Shown: one piece after another, positions 43,783 to 54,333 of the stretch
Numbering within the stretch: position 1 is the stretch's first letter
How the letters are laid out: each line of letters starts with the position of its first letter
NCBI GenBank assembly: GCA_031769625.1
Contig: JAUIMM010000121.1
Coordinates: 12,644,001-12,708,000, forward strand
Reading direction: 5' to 3'
Length of the DNA: 64,000 nt
Source: Taudactylus pleione
Taxonomy: Eukaryota > Chordata > Amphibia > Anura > Myobatrachidae
Program-made: the position numbers and the translations under genes
Notes under the pieces: generated by a model
Databases searched by the model: none
What the model was told of the DNA's origin: nothing
Seen by the model: only the letters and a program-made list of their open reading frames with translations

Positions 43783-43968
43783 GTTTGAATGTGTTAAAAT
43801 GTTGCTGTTCAAAAAAATATATAATGTCGCTGTTCAAAAAAATAGTATAAAACCATTACTTGAGTTCAATTAGAACAAGAGTTCTCATGTGTTCTTGTAT
43901 CCACTCACACAATTGTGTGGATGTTAAATTGAGATACACTAGTGTCTTCTGTGCAGCAGCCAGTCATG
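43783..43968. other. Short unassigned interval
   Basis: Two near-identical copies of ATGT(T/C)GCTGTTCAAAAAAAT-like sequence at about 43799 and 43825. Nothing else seen. Confidence 0.45.
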
Positions 43969-44358
43969 TAAAGGTTCCTGTACATCAGGAATCTGAAAAC
44001 CACAATTGAACAATTTGAAGATTTGTTGCCCGAATTTAGTATTTCCCAATCTAGCAATATGCGCCCATACATTACAGATCTTTTTCAGTGATTTGCAGAT
44101 TGATTGCAGCAAACACAGATCTGCCAAACTTGAAAGGCCCGTCATTTTACTAGTAACGGTTTGCAAATCTGCTGATCATCTCCATACAGTAGCAATCTAC
44201 AGCCCCAATTGATCTGTGAAATCCAACATGTTGGACAATCTGATTTAACAATTCCAATCACTTTTTGGTTGCAATCTGCAATTTGCAGATTTTTATACAC
44301 AATCGATTGCAAATTGCAGAATTGCCACAAATGAATTGCTGATGTATGGAGGCCTTCA
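43969..44358. mobile_element. MITE (TACATCAG ... CTGATGTATG), first of a pair
   Basis: Left TAAAGGTTCCTGTACATCAG, right CTGATGTATGGAGGCCTTCA. Interior holds many TTTGCAGAT/ATCTGCAAA-type complementary words. It ends one or two bases before the next copy begins. Confidence 0.8.
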
Positions 44359-44359
44359 G

Positions 44360-44497
44360 TAAAGGCCCTCATACATCAGAGATTGATTGCAACAATCTTG
44401 CAATTTGCAATCGATTGTGTATAAAAATCTTTCCCTTTTTCAATCGATTGCAGATTACACGATTGCTGCAATCAATCTCTGATGTATGGGAGCCTTA
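44360..44497. mobile_element. Palindromic MITE of the same family, adjoining
   Basis: TAAAGGCCCTCATACATCAG at left and CTGATGTATGGGAGCCTTA at right, almost a full palindrome: GAGATTGATTGCA pairs with TGCAATCAATCTC. Same terminal sequence as the element at 43969-44358. Confidence 0.85.
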
Positions 44498-45246
44498 ACT
44501 TGTTAGTGTATCTAATTATCTGTGCTGGTGTCCCAGCACAGGTGAAGTATAGTAAAGCCGTACCTTTATAATCCCGGATCGCCGAGCCGGCTCCTTGGAT
44601 AGGCAACCTCCGATGTGTGGTACTGCTCGTGCTAGCGGCTGAGGTGTTAGCCGCTTCCCTTACTTTAAGGTATGTACGGCATGGTTCTTATGATGTGCGA
44701 GCACTCGGTCTGGTTATGCCGTTGTGGAGCTCAACTCTCCCAAGTGTCAGCTGCAGCGATGGATCGGCGGGCAGGGGTGTTTCTAGGTACTCAGAAACTC
44801 CCCCTGCGTGCGCTAGTGGTATTGTATAGCTCTCTTTTTTTTAGAAATCAACATATATAACATTATTTGGTTGTTGGTGCAGTTTACACTCTGCATTTTT
44901 TTATTAGGCTATTACTAAGCGCAGAGTAGTTAAGTAGCAAAGTGGCAGAGAGTCATTTGGTGCACCAGTAAAATAGCCCTGACTGGTTTATTCCCAGTAC
45001 CGAGATTTCTTCAGAGGGTGGTGCAGGTAATATAGCAAACAATTAACACCTGGGTGTGTAACTTTCCAGTAAATATGTTCAGAGTATTATGAAAAAACAC
45101 AACCTTATTGCAAAATAAATATAAGTATATATACTACTGTATAAATAATACATAACAAGAAGACTTGCTTACATATAGAGTAATGAGTCAAAACTTGACC
45201 ATATATAATTAGGCATACAAATATGCGTATAATGAAAAGGAACTGT
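44498..45246. other. No gene seen
   Basis: Mixed sequence with no recognisable element end. Short open frames at 44.6-44.9 kb on the plus strand have no protein-like features. Confidence 0.45.
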
Positions 45247-45479
45247 GGGCCTGATTCAGACCCGCTCGCGAGCGCTGAGCGCTCGCAAGCGGGTCGATGG
45301 TGCCCTAGTGCGCATGCGCACGACGGAGGCTGCTCCATCGTGCACATGCGCGAGACCCGGCTAGCGACGGGGAAGCCCACAGCTATGCGAGCGGCCAGGA
45401 GGCCGCTCAAAGTTTGTGTAGGAGGGCCCTGATTCAGAGCAAGCGCTCTGGTCAGAGCGTCCGGCTCTGAATCAGGCCC
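45247..45479. mobile_element. Short, composite Harbinger-type MITE
   Basis: Starts GGGCCTGATTCAGACCCGC and ends GGCTCTGAATCAGGCCC. A second left-type end, GGGCCCTGATTCAGAG, occurs internally at about 45424, so this looks like two truncated copies fused. Flanks TGT and AGT agree in two of three bases only. Confidence 0.75.
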
Positions 45480-45675
45480 AGTGTGTCCATAGTTTCATTG
45501 GTTAAAAAAACTCTAAGGGGTATAATTATTAAAGTGAGAGTTTTTAGAAGTGGAGATGTTACCCATTATAACCAATCAGGTCCTATTTAACATTTATCTA
45601 GCACCTTCTAGAAGATAGCTAGAATCTGATTGGTTGTTATCGGCAACATCTCCAGTTCTAAAAACTAGACATGAG
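45456..45675. repeat. 220-bp block duplicated at 33203-33422
   Basis: Two substitutions (C/T at about 45502, A/G in ATCAGGTCC) against 33203-33422. Contains the right end of the Harbinger-type MITE, the left part of a palindromic MITE and the first 10 bases of the hAT MITE 45666-45839. Confidence 0.88.
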
Positions 45676-45875
45676 CGGTTCGGTTTTACTCGGATATGTT
45701 CGGATTTAAATAATGGCATCATATTGGCTATCTGGCTCTTACGTGTTTTGAATATCCAATAAGATAAATCGGAACTAATCCAAATTTGCGCGAATTTGGC
45801 GATAAGAACCGAGTACAACTGAACACACACACATCTCTACTAAAAACCTGCACTTTAGTAAATACTGTATACCCC
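45516..45875. mobile_element. Palindromic MITE interrupted by a hAT MITE
   Basis: Left AGGGGTATAATTATTAAAGT; right CTTTAGTAAATACTGTATACCCCT; the inner arms are TTTTTAGAAGTGGAGATGTT and its complement. The hAT MITE 45666-45839 is inserted in the right arm. Confidence 0.85.
45666..45839. mobile_element. 174-bp hAT MITE, TSD CTAAAAAC
   Basis: Starts TAGACATGAGCGGTTCGG, ends ACACACATCTCTA, flanked by a perfect 8-bp duplication CTAAAAAC at 45658-45665 and 45840-45847. Interior has CGGATATGTTCGG and AACCGAGTACAACTGAAC. No coding sequence. Confidence 0.92.
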
Positions 45876-47404
45876 TTATTGTATTAATGTGTCATTGACT
45901 TAATGATACACCTCAAACAACAGATGTGCCCATTTTATAATTGTCAAGGACAGCAGTACAATTTATTATTTTCTTTTACTGTTCCAGATTGTACTCTATA
46001 AATCTATGCAGTTCAAGGCTTTCCATCCATTATGTGTTTACAGAAAATGTATAACATCTTATCAACAATAACTGAGATATGGATAATATATCAGGTATGA
46101 TGGACTAGGTCACAGGGAAAGGATAAGAGTTTATTTTCAAGTGATACAATGTAGAACTATTTTTGCTATCCTCAGCTTTTAGCATATGTAACCTATGGTT
46201 TAGTCTGGATATCTGCAAGTAATATTTAATTTAAAATGTCTAGTAAATTGTAAAACATTTATATACAGTATAAGGAATCCTAATATATCCTAATTCTATT
46301 TATATATTATATAATATATAAATGTACTACAAATTACTACACACACCCTAATTTAGGATTAATGCCAATTTGACTGTAAGTTTGCTTTGCCAATGAATCT
46401 TGCATGTTTCCACATACTGTAGTACATGCACCAGTGACAAGCACCAGCATCTACCTGTACGTTCATTTCAAAGTCGTGTGCAACTCAGTCGCATCTCTAT
46501 TTGAGTAGCAACCCATTTACTAATTATCAGGTTTTTGACCAGATAATTATAATTTGTTATTGCTGATGTATATAAACATCAAAGCAGAAGAATCGCACAC
46601 ACTTAAAATTAATGGGTGCTGTAATCACATAAATGATAAATGCAGTACACACAAGTCCTGTCACGGACAAGAAGGAGACCAGCACACCAACTTAATATGC
46701 AAAAAAATGCTAATAATGTCACATCATAAAAAATATATAGCCATGCTCAATAATAGACATGAGGAACTAGCTGTCGATCACATAGCAGGAAGGAGTTTAT
46801 ACTGAGTACTTACCACAAGCCTGGTGACCCTCCATAGCAGCCCTGGGCCCGACGGCTGTTTCGGTGTGGTGCTAAATAGACCACAAGCTGATCACTGTAA
46901 AAACAAAATAGTTTAAAAAAAAAAATCAAACACCTGAACCAAGGGATCCACTGACCAGAGGAAAGATCACCGGGCAGGTAAGTGAGAGGTGGAGGGGCAA
47001 GGGAGTTAGCGCTAGCCACATGTGGTGCATGCGCGGAGACACTCTCTGAGAGGTGTGCAGTAAGGATTCGCAGGGACAGAGGTTTCTCGCAAACTCTGTC
47101 CCTGCTTGAGAATCTTCATATATTCCTGTGATATTCCCTTAATTCACAATGCAAATTTAGGTGAGAATATCACACTACAACCACATTTCAAATGTGGATT
47201 GTAGGCAGGGGTATAGTGTTTAGCCATGGTGCCCGGAGCATGTGTGTGCTACCGTGCCCCCACCCCCCAAGTGTGCCAGGTAAGGGGCGTGTCCAGCATG
47301 TAGGTGCAAATTAAAGGGAAATAAACATAAACATTAGGGGCAGTATCAAACTGGGGAATGGAGGGCTCGATATATTCCAACCCACTAAAGTAATTCCACC
47401 AATT
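45876..47404. other. No gene seen; AT-rich intergenic sequence
   Basis: No repeat termini resolved except a possible hAT-like CAGGGGTATAGTGTTTAGCC at 47207. The open frame at 46554-46805 has no recognisable domain. Confidence 0.45.
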
Positions 47405-47640
47405 AAAAATAAACCACACAGTAGTGCCCACAATTCATGCTGTGCCACACAGTAGTGCCCATTATTCACATTACACAGTAGTGTATTTTATTCATGTTAT
47501 GCCACAGTAGTGCCCCTTATTCACATTATATTACAAAAGAATTGCCACAATGCACGTTATGCCACACATTAGTGCCACTAATTCGCATTATGCCACAGCT
47601 TGGGCTATTTTTTCACATTATGCTACACAGTAGTCCCTAC
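47405..47640 (-). repeat. Minisatellite CACAGTAGTGCCC + TTATTCACATTATGC
   Basis: About seven irregular units of 30-38 bp with TATGCCACACAGTAGTGCCC. The array resumes at 47975-48045 on the other side of the hAT MITE 47649-47970, so the MITE inserted into it. Confidence 0.8.
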
Positions 47641-47648
47641 ATTTCATA

Positions 47649-47970
47649 CAGGGGCGTATCTATAATGGGTACAGGTTGTGTGGGGCACATGGGCCCCTGG
47701 GACCAGGAGGGCCTCGCACCGCACAGCCCGCAGCCATAGTATTACATACCTCTCCAGAGTCCCACGTCGGCGCGGGGGTCCGGTGCTGTTAAAACAACTG
47801 GAAAATTGCTGCCGTGGCCATTTTCCCATCGTTTGCGCATGCGCAGTACAGTAAAAATGGCCACCATGGCCATTTTCCTGGAGTCTATAACTCCGGCGCT
47901 GGCCACCAGAGAGGAGGGGGCCCGTGTCGGAGACTGCACGCGCGCCCCCTCCTCTCCAGAAACGCCCCTG
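47649..47970. mobile_element. hAT MITE, CAGGGGCGTATCTATAATGG family
   Basis: Starts CAGGGGCGTATCTATAATGG and ends CCAGAAACGCCCCTG. Flanks ATTTCATA (47641-47648) and ATGTCATA (47971-47978) agree at 7 of 8 positions. Same family as 35208-35581. Confidence 0.9.
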
Positions 47971-48045
47971 ATGTCATATTATGCCACAGTAATGTCCATA
48001 GATCACATTATGCCATAGTAGTGCCCATTTTTCACATTATGCCTT

Positions 48046-49085
48046 ATAAAGAGATCAGTGCTTCCTTGCTGGGGGCGTGGTGTGGGACGAAGCCAAAAGC
48101 GCCGCTCTGTCCTTACCATGCCACTTTTCTGGAAGCACTGATCTTTTTATGTGCTTCATGTTCAGCTCAGCAGGTGCTCTGCCCTTTCGTCAGATGGCTG
48201 ATCTACAGCGCCCTGGCCGAGCAGGGGCCTGGAGAAGCTGCTCCACAATTGTGTTCCTTCAGTCTGCCCAGCCCAAGATCAGTAGTACCCATTCTCCCCC
48301 TCTCAATGCCCCTCTAGCATATTTGCCAACAATCTGGCTGCCCCCTCTGGGAGGAGGCAGCCAGATTGGCACAGCAGGGGGCATGATTCATGATTGGAGG
48401 TGGGGGAGTGACTGCGTTTGGGTCATTATGGCTCTGCCCCACTATACAATGTCAAGATTACCGGCTTTGTGCAGCATAGCGGGGCCTCAATTATGTGATT
48501 CAGCGTGATTCATGTCATCTACACTCCCCAGACCTACCACTTGTATTCTATAAGTGACCGGCTGCATTGGGGGGTGGAGTGGACGGCGACGGGGAGTGCA
48601 GATGGGAGAGTAGTCAACCCTGGATCTGTCCCCTGACAGTGGGGGACATATCCGCTCCCCTTCCCAGCACTCATAGACATGATGGGGAATGTAGTGCTCC
48701 AGGCTCTACATAGCCTGCACCACACACACATTGTGATTACTTAGGTCAGATCAGCAGCAATGTGATCCTGGAAATGACTTAGAAATATTGGACAGCTATG
48801 ACTATAGAATAGAACAGAAAAGCAAATACATAGACTAACAGCCGTCTTATCTCAGGCTATCTGCTTTCTCAGAGAGGATGTTGGTTCAGAGATACCCATG
48901 AAATCATAAATTATATGGCATAGAGATATTACTATAAACATCTGCTGTTGAGAAATCAGCTAAATAAAGAGAACTGGTAATTTATACATTCCTAACACTG
49001 ACATATGTCATATAGAAAAACTTTATGAAAGATCATAGTATATTACACTCAAATTTTAACTTTATGTAGGAATTGTAGAGACATA
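48046..49085. other. No gene seen
   Basis: Possibly the remainder of a hAT-like element around the minisatellite (GATCAGTGCTTCC at 48052 and GAAGCACTGATC at 48132 form an inverted pair of 12 bp). No right end found. Open frames on the plus strand at 47.8-48.5 kb are GC-rich chance frames. Confidence 0.4.
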
Positions 49086-49614
49086 GGGGCCTATTTATCA
49101 AATAATATTTGCAGGATCATCCCCGAAAACAGCCGTTTTAGGGGGATACCAGCATATATTAAGTATCCCTTGAACGTACCATAGAGGGACTGCAGCAGAT
49201 GCTGGAGATATCTGCTATGGTTCCTCCATTTCCAACAGCAGCCGCTGTCGGAGTTCAGCATTCCAGAGCTAATGTCATCTCCAGATAGTGTTATCCTATA
49301 GTAGCCTATGAGCTACTAATTTGCTATTTTATATGGATCGGAATCCTCCGGCTCACTCAGTCACCCCCTGGTGACAAGTGCACTGGCTGAGAGCTGCCCA
49401 TGCACAGTGAGCACCAAGAACCCAAACCAGGAAGCAGTGCGATAGCGTCACCTTATCACAATTCTTTCAGCTCTTCACTTCCTATCAAAGCCCATCTTTT
49501 AGCAAGAGATTGTTTGTAAATTTGCGTTAAAGTATTCTTTTTCACTTTGTGAATTTACCTGAAAAATATTTTTCATATCCGCATTAAATATGCAGATTTT
49601 GATAAATATGACCC
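49086..49614. mobile_element. MITE with GGGGCCTATTTATCAAA ends, TSD ATA
   Basis: Left GGGGCCTATTTATCAAATAA, right ATTTTGATAAATATGACCC, flanked by ATA at 49083-49085 and 49615-49617. No coding sequence. Confidence 0.85.
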
Positions 49615-50506
49615 ATAGTAACTGAATAAGTTATTGTTATTCGAGTCTCTAGGATTACTGTGATGAAAGTTTTGTGATTAGCAATACCAAGCATGAACAT
49701 TAGCCCTATTGGGGTCACTGTTAGTAGCAATTGTTGTTATGCGAGCTCTGGGCCCGTTTAGGCAAGGATTGCAACACTGCGTTCGCACGCACACGGCCGA
49801 TGCTAAATTATGTAAATGAATGTAATTGCACTGCTGCAGCACAAGATGCAAACGCCCAGCACTACATAAAGCCGCCCCCTTACCTTTACTTACATCCGCA
49901 TTAGTTAGCAAGACAGCGAAAACATCGGTAACATCGAGAACCATCAGAACCATATGCACATTTGTAGTTGATCTGACCTTCACTCACAAACTGATAAACT
50001 TACTGTTGGTATCTGCAGCTCAGGCTGCGTATACCATCGCGGGGGCATAATTAGGCGTTCAAAAGCACAGGCACGCCTGCGTTTCTCTGACCACTCCCCC
50101 ATCACCACCTACCAGGGGCGGAACTAGCAGTGGTGCAGCCGGGCCCCAAGTGTAGGGCAGACCGCAGTGAGAGAGGTCTGCCCTACACAGTTTAAGTGCT
50201 AAAATGTGTTGAAGGAAAAACGTGTTATACTGCGGTGTACTGAGGCAGATCAACCAAAGCAATCCAGGGGGACCCACGCCCCAAAAATGAACCAAAGCTG
50301 CACTACACAGTCTACATATTTGCAGGACTTACCTATATTGTGCCTCTGACTGGTATGCACAATACAATGCCACACTCCATGCTCTAAACCAATGTAGTAG
50401 GGATGCTAGTCTGAGTGGAAAGTGTCTCAGGCTTTCCAGATGTGCAAAGCAATGCACTGATTGGATTCATAAGGAAATGGGCCTCAGACTGCACGCCCTG
50501 AACATG

Positions 50507-50542
<36 letters not shown>

Positions 50543-50568
50543 GGGGTGCTACCTGTGGAGACAACTGA

Positions 50569-50692
50569 TATATACACAAAAAGAAATACAGGTGCTCAAC
50601 TCCAAATTAACTGATTCACTGCAAAAATTTATTTATTTATATACAATCAGTTAATTTGGAGTTGAGCACCTGTGTTTCTTTTTGTGTATATA
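50569..50692. repeat. Hairpin with 48-bp arms
   Basis: Arms 50569-50616 and 50645-50692 are complementary at 47 of 48 positions with a 28-base spacer. Central part of the arm: GGTGCTCAACTCCAAATTAA. The near-perfect pairing suggests recent origin or gene-conversion-like repair. Confidence 0.93.
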
Positions 50693-50739
50693 CAAACACA
50701 CAGCCGCCAGCGGCGGCTTCGCGGCACTGTATATGGGGA

Positions 50740-51115
50740 AGCGCTACTAGGTGCACTGTATAGGGGGGCACTAAATGGTGGGACTACTACTGGGGGCAGT
50801 GCATAGGGGGATTACTACTGGAGGCACTGCTTAGGGGGGATTACTACTGGGGCCACAGCATAGGGGGATTACTACTGGGGGCAATGCATAGGGGGATTAC
50901 TACTGGGGCAATGCATAGAGGGGATTACTACTGGGGGAAATGCATAGGGGGACTACTACTGGGGCACTGAATAGGGGGACTACTATTAGGGGCACTGCAT
51001 AGGGGGGAGTACTGGGGGGTCTACTACTGGGGGCACTGCATAGAATTGGATTACTGCTGGGGGAAATGCATAGGGGGGACCACTACTAAGGGCACTGCAT
51101 AGGGGGCCCCAAAGC
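50740..51115 (+). repeat. GGGGGATTACTACTGGGGGCA minisatellite
   Basis: About 11 units of 31-35 bp built from GGGGGATTACTACTGGGG and GCACTGCATAG. Related in sequence to arrays in the hAT elements at 22307 and 60895. Confidence 0.85.
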
Positions 51116-51419
51116 ATATTCTTGCACTTGGGCCCACCACTCTCTAGTTCCGCCACTGCCACCCACAAACGGACTCTTCTTGTCAATCACTGTGTGTTGA
51201 CTCTGCGTGCTCACTGTGATCGCTTCCCGATCGCAGTGGCCGGTTTGCAAACGCGCACTGTGATGCATACGCTTGCGCAGATTGCAAACATCGGCCAGGT
51301 GCGTGCAAAAGCAGCGTTGTGATCCTTGCTGAATCAGGGCCTCTATCCAATACCTTATCCTTCTGCAGTTAACATAAGCCATTGACATGCCGCCCAACCA
51401 CCAGAGCTGTTGTATAAAA

Positions 51420-51835
51420 TACCCCTTCACACTACAAGCAATAACCCGGGTTATTTCAGGTGAACACGCAGCAACCCGGGTTACTGTGCTGTGTGAAAGG
51501 GTCAGGTTGAAATAAGCCGGGTGGAGTGACCCGGGATTTCAACCTTTGTCACGAGAAGGGTTTAACACGGGTTCAACCCGGCTCTCGGGGCAGTGTGATC
51601 TGGTAACCAAGGTCAATGCGACCAGGGTCCCGTTCACTACATAGGAAGAGCCGGCATTTGGAGATGATCTCATCTTCAAGCACCGACTCATCACGTGATG
51701 GTGGTGACGTCATGGACTCGACATTAGTGCCAGGTCGGGCCGCCAGTCTGAAAGGGGTCTGAGCCGGGTCGCACCCGGGATGAATTTGTGAAAAAAATTC
51801 CTGGTGCGACCCAGTAATTAGATGTGAAAGGGGTA
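51420..51835. mobile_element. MITE with TACCCCTTCACA ends
   Basis: Left TACCCCTTCACACTAC, right GATGTGAAAGGGGTA; interior ACCCGGGTT/AACCCGGGT words as in 20885-21390. Flanks AAA and AAG match at two of three bases. Confidence 0.8.
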
Positions 51836-52104
51836 AAGTGTCTAGTTGTTCTACACCTGATTCAGAGGTGGATGCTATAGAGTGAACCATACTTGCCTAT
51901 TTTTGAAAAAGCATTTCAGGGAGACTGTAAAAGCAGCGCAGTGCAGAGCCTGAGCATTATTGCTCAGTATAATCTACTTGTTGAAAAAAACACATAGATA
52001 CTTTCAGGGCTTGGTCATGTATTGTGTTCTACTCACATGTGATTCCATTTAAGAGACCAAGAGAAACCATATATGAAAATGTATGTAACCATAGGGATTA
52101 TTGG
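51836..52104. other. No gene seen
   Basis: Short intergenic interval. CATACTTGCCTATTTTTGAA at 51889 resembles GCCTACTTTTGAAAAC at about 57223, perhaps a shared old repeat. Confidence 0.4.
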
Positions 52105-52700
52105 GGCTGATTCAGCAGTGATCACAACTGCGAGAATGCACGTAATGAGCGATTGTCGGCAAACTGTGCATGCGTGTCGAAGACATGAAAAGGCACAAGC
52201 GCAAAATCTAAATTGCGTGATCGCACGTAGAGATCTGCGCACACAACATCAGTCACAGGGTCGTAACTAGGGTAGTGCAACCAGTGCCATGGCACAGGGC
52301 ACCGCAGGGCAGGGGGCGTTGTTTGGTCCTCTAAATTTTCCTGTTTATTATCATTTTCACTTGTAGCTTCCTCTTCTTTTATCCCCAGCATATCCTGGCT
52401 GCCCCCGGAGTGTTCCTATGTCTTCCCTAGCCGTTCCCCATGAAACCATGGCCCTTTTTCAGGTGCGCTATCTTATATCCCTATTTAAAAAATGGGGTGG
52501 GTTGCCGATGCTCTCGCTAGCATAGGGCACCAAAAAGTCTAGTTTTGGCTCTAACCAGTGGCATCTTAAAATTAAAAAATAGCAATAGTGGAGGCGTGGC
52601 AGTGGGAGGGGTATGCAATTTTTGCGATGGAGGGTGTGTAAAGGGCGTGAAGTGGGCGTCACCTACGGTATATATGCGAGCCTGATTGCAGGAACTGCGA
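52105..52700. mobile_element. Probable TTCAGCA-family MITE, left end plus nested hAT
   Basis: GGGGCTGATTCAGCAGTGAT at 52105 with AACTGCGAGAATGCACG resembles the left end of 34407 and 49750. The right end may be near 52680-52700 (CTGATTGCAGGAACTGCGAA) but is not clear. A hAT MITE (52256-52553) is nested inside. Confidence 0.45.
52256..52553. mobile_element. Second copy of the CAGGGYCGTAACTAGG hAT MITE
   Basis: Starts CAGGGTCGTAACTAGGGTAG and ends near AGTTTTGGCTCTA, closely similar throughout to 30764-31042 (shared TTATCATTTTCACTTGTAGC). The flanks are not clearly duplicated, fitting greater age. Confidence 0.85.
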
Positions 52701-52940
52701 ATGCAACAACATTTTCTGAGTAGCATGGGAGTCACACAAAGCATGCAATGAATGATGGCAGGAGCAGAAGTTCCGATGTCCAAGCTAATATTTGTAAAAG
52801 CACATGCAGGTGTAGTAGATCAGAGTAGTGTGTGCTCTTTGCAGGTAAACTTTTTTGTGTGCTGCATGCATATTTTCTGTTGAAAGAAGTACTTCACATT
52901 TATGTTTAAGTATGTATGTTGATATGTGGGTTGACTATAA

Positions 52941-54333
52941 AGGGTAAATTTACTAAGAATGGAGATAGGTCGAGATGACCATCTCGGGTGATTTATTGAT
53001 TTTTTCACTGCTTGCAAATTTACTAAAGGCAAAGTCGGGTGAGTTATGAGAGCTTTCAACTATAGTGGGCAGACAGTGGTTCATCGTTTGATCGTTCAGC
53101 ATGAACGATGTGTAAACGATGTGTAAACGATTTGTAAGCAATCAAGTGAAATTGACCTGCATGTTCAGTCGATGGAGGAGACGATCAAACGACCAGCGGG
53201 AGCGCGCATCGTACATCGTTAGAAACAATTACTGCACGATTTGCAAACGATGTTCAAACGATGTTCGAACGATGTTCGAACGATTATCGAACGATTTTAT
53301 CATTATCGTTCAATCGTCCAACTTTATCGTCTAGTGGATACCCCCCTTTAGAGAGAGATTTCTCTCATCTCACTCATAAAACTCGGGTGAGATAGCAAAC
53401 TCGAATCAAATCACCATCGGGCCAAATCGGAAGTACTTTTCACCTAAAACATACATCTCTCACATTTACCAAGAATCGGGATGACAAGCTCGGGTGAGAT
53501 AGGAGCAAACTCTCTGTCAAAATCACTTTTCAAACTCTCAACCCCCTGAGCTGCGAGATGGTCAGAAACATACACAAATCATTGTGATTTGTGTATGTTT
53601 ATTTCTGTAAATGGTTAAAAAAGGGTTAATTTGTTTAAAAAAAATGATGTGAAGTCCCCCCCCCCGCAAAAAGACTAACCAGCCCTGGACTTGCCAGCCT
53701 GTCCTGGTTCTTAATTTACAGGGAAAAAAATGTGTATGGTTCCACTGTAAATTGCTGAAAGGGCACCCCTGGCTGTGGCATCAGTCCCCCGTTAGGGCTG
53801 GTTTTAAATATACGGGGGAACCTTATGTCATTTTTTTACTCAGTATATTTAAAACCAGCTCTGACCATGCTGCCTGTTGCTGGTTCGTAATTTACAGTGG
53901 AACCTTACACATTTTTTCCCTGTAAATTAAGAATAGGACAGGCTGGCAAGCCCAAGGCTGGTTAGTGTTTTTGGGGGGAACCTCACATCATTAAAATAAA
54001 ACAAATAAAAAAAAAACATTTATCTATTTTTTACAAGTCTAAACACACAAGCAGCATGCACATATCTCACTGATATGTGCTGGCTGCTAGCTTGGGAGAG
54101 ATTTGCAGAGAGAAAACACTGCAATCTCAGGGTGAGTAATCTCCTGCAAAACAAGTTACTCGGGAGAGATATCTCGTTCTGCTTCACCATCGGCAAACTT
54201 GTTTAGCCTCAAATCGCCTGTTGGTAAATTTGGTAAAAAAAAAAAAAAAGTGATCACCCGAATTTTGGCGAGTACTAGCGAGAAAAATAACTTTGAAAAT
54301 TGGGACCATCTCGAATCTTAGTAACTTTACCCC
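52941..54333. mobile_element. Foldback-type element, TSD TAA
   Basis: Left AGGGTAAATTTACTAAGA, right TCTTAGTAACTTTACCCC (imperfect), flanked by TAA at 52938-52940 and 54334-54336. Inside, segments near 53643-53760 and 53888-53994 are complementary (for example CCAGCCTGTCCTGGTTCTTA against its near complement), giving a long hairpin. GATGACCATCTCGGGTGA-type words repeat near both ends. A MITE is nested at about 53052-53350. Confidence 0.8.
53052..53350. mobile_element. ATCGTT-rich MITE nested in foldback element
   Basis: The host sequence ATGAGAG ... GAGAGAGATTTCTCTCATC is split by a block with CGATGTTCGAACGATGTTCG repeats and CGACCAGCGGGAGCG, ending ATCGTCTAGTGGATACCCCC. It belongs with 11825 and 32158 by content. 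The left end is degenerate, so the boundary is approximate. Confidence 0.6.

Larger units (their letters stand above)
50113..51158. mobile_element. Non-autonomous hAT element nested in 49750-51341
   Basis: Starts CAGGGGCGGAACTAGCAGTG and ends CTAGTTCCGCCACTG. Flanks CCACCTAC (50105-50112) and CCACCCAC (51159-51166) match at 7 of 8. Interior: (TA)n at about 50510-50539, a 48-bp-arm hairpin at 50569-50692 and a minisatellite at 50740-51115. Confidence 0.92.
49750..51341. mobile_element. Harbinger-like MITE (GCAAGGATTGCAAC), TSD TCT, host of a hAT insertion
   Basis: Left GGGCCCGTTTAGGCAAGGAT, right GATCCTTGCTGAATCAGGGCC, flanked by TCT at 49747-49749 and 51342-51344. Inner inverted homology continues (CAACACTGCGTTCGCACGC against GCGTGCAAAAGCAGCGTTG). 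Without the nested hAT element (50113-51158) it would be about 0.54 kb. Confidence 0.9.

Noticed and set aside
52122..52391. Shared peptide KEEEATSENDNKQ at 30.7-31.0 kb and 52.1-52.4 kb as a gene family
   Set aside because: Both frames are inside two copies of the same hAT MITE (30764-31042 and 52256-52553).
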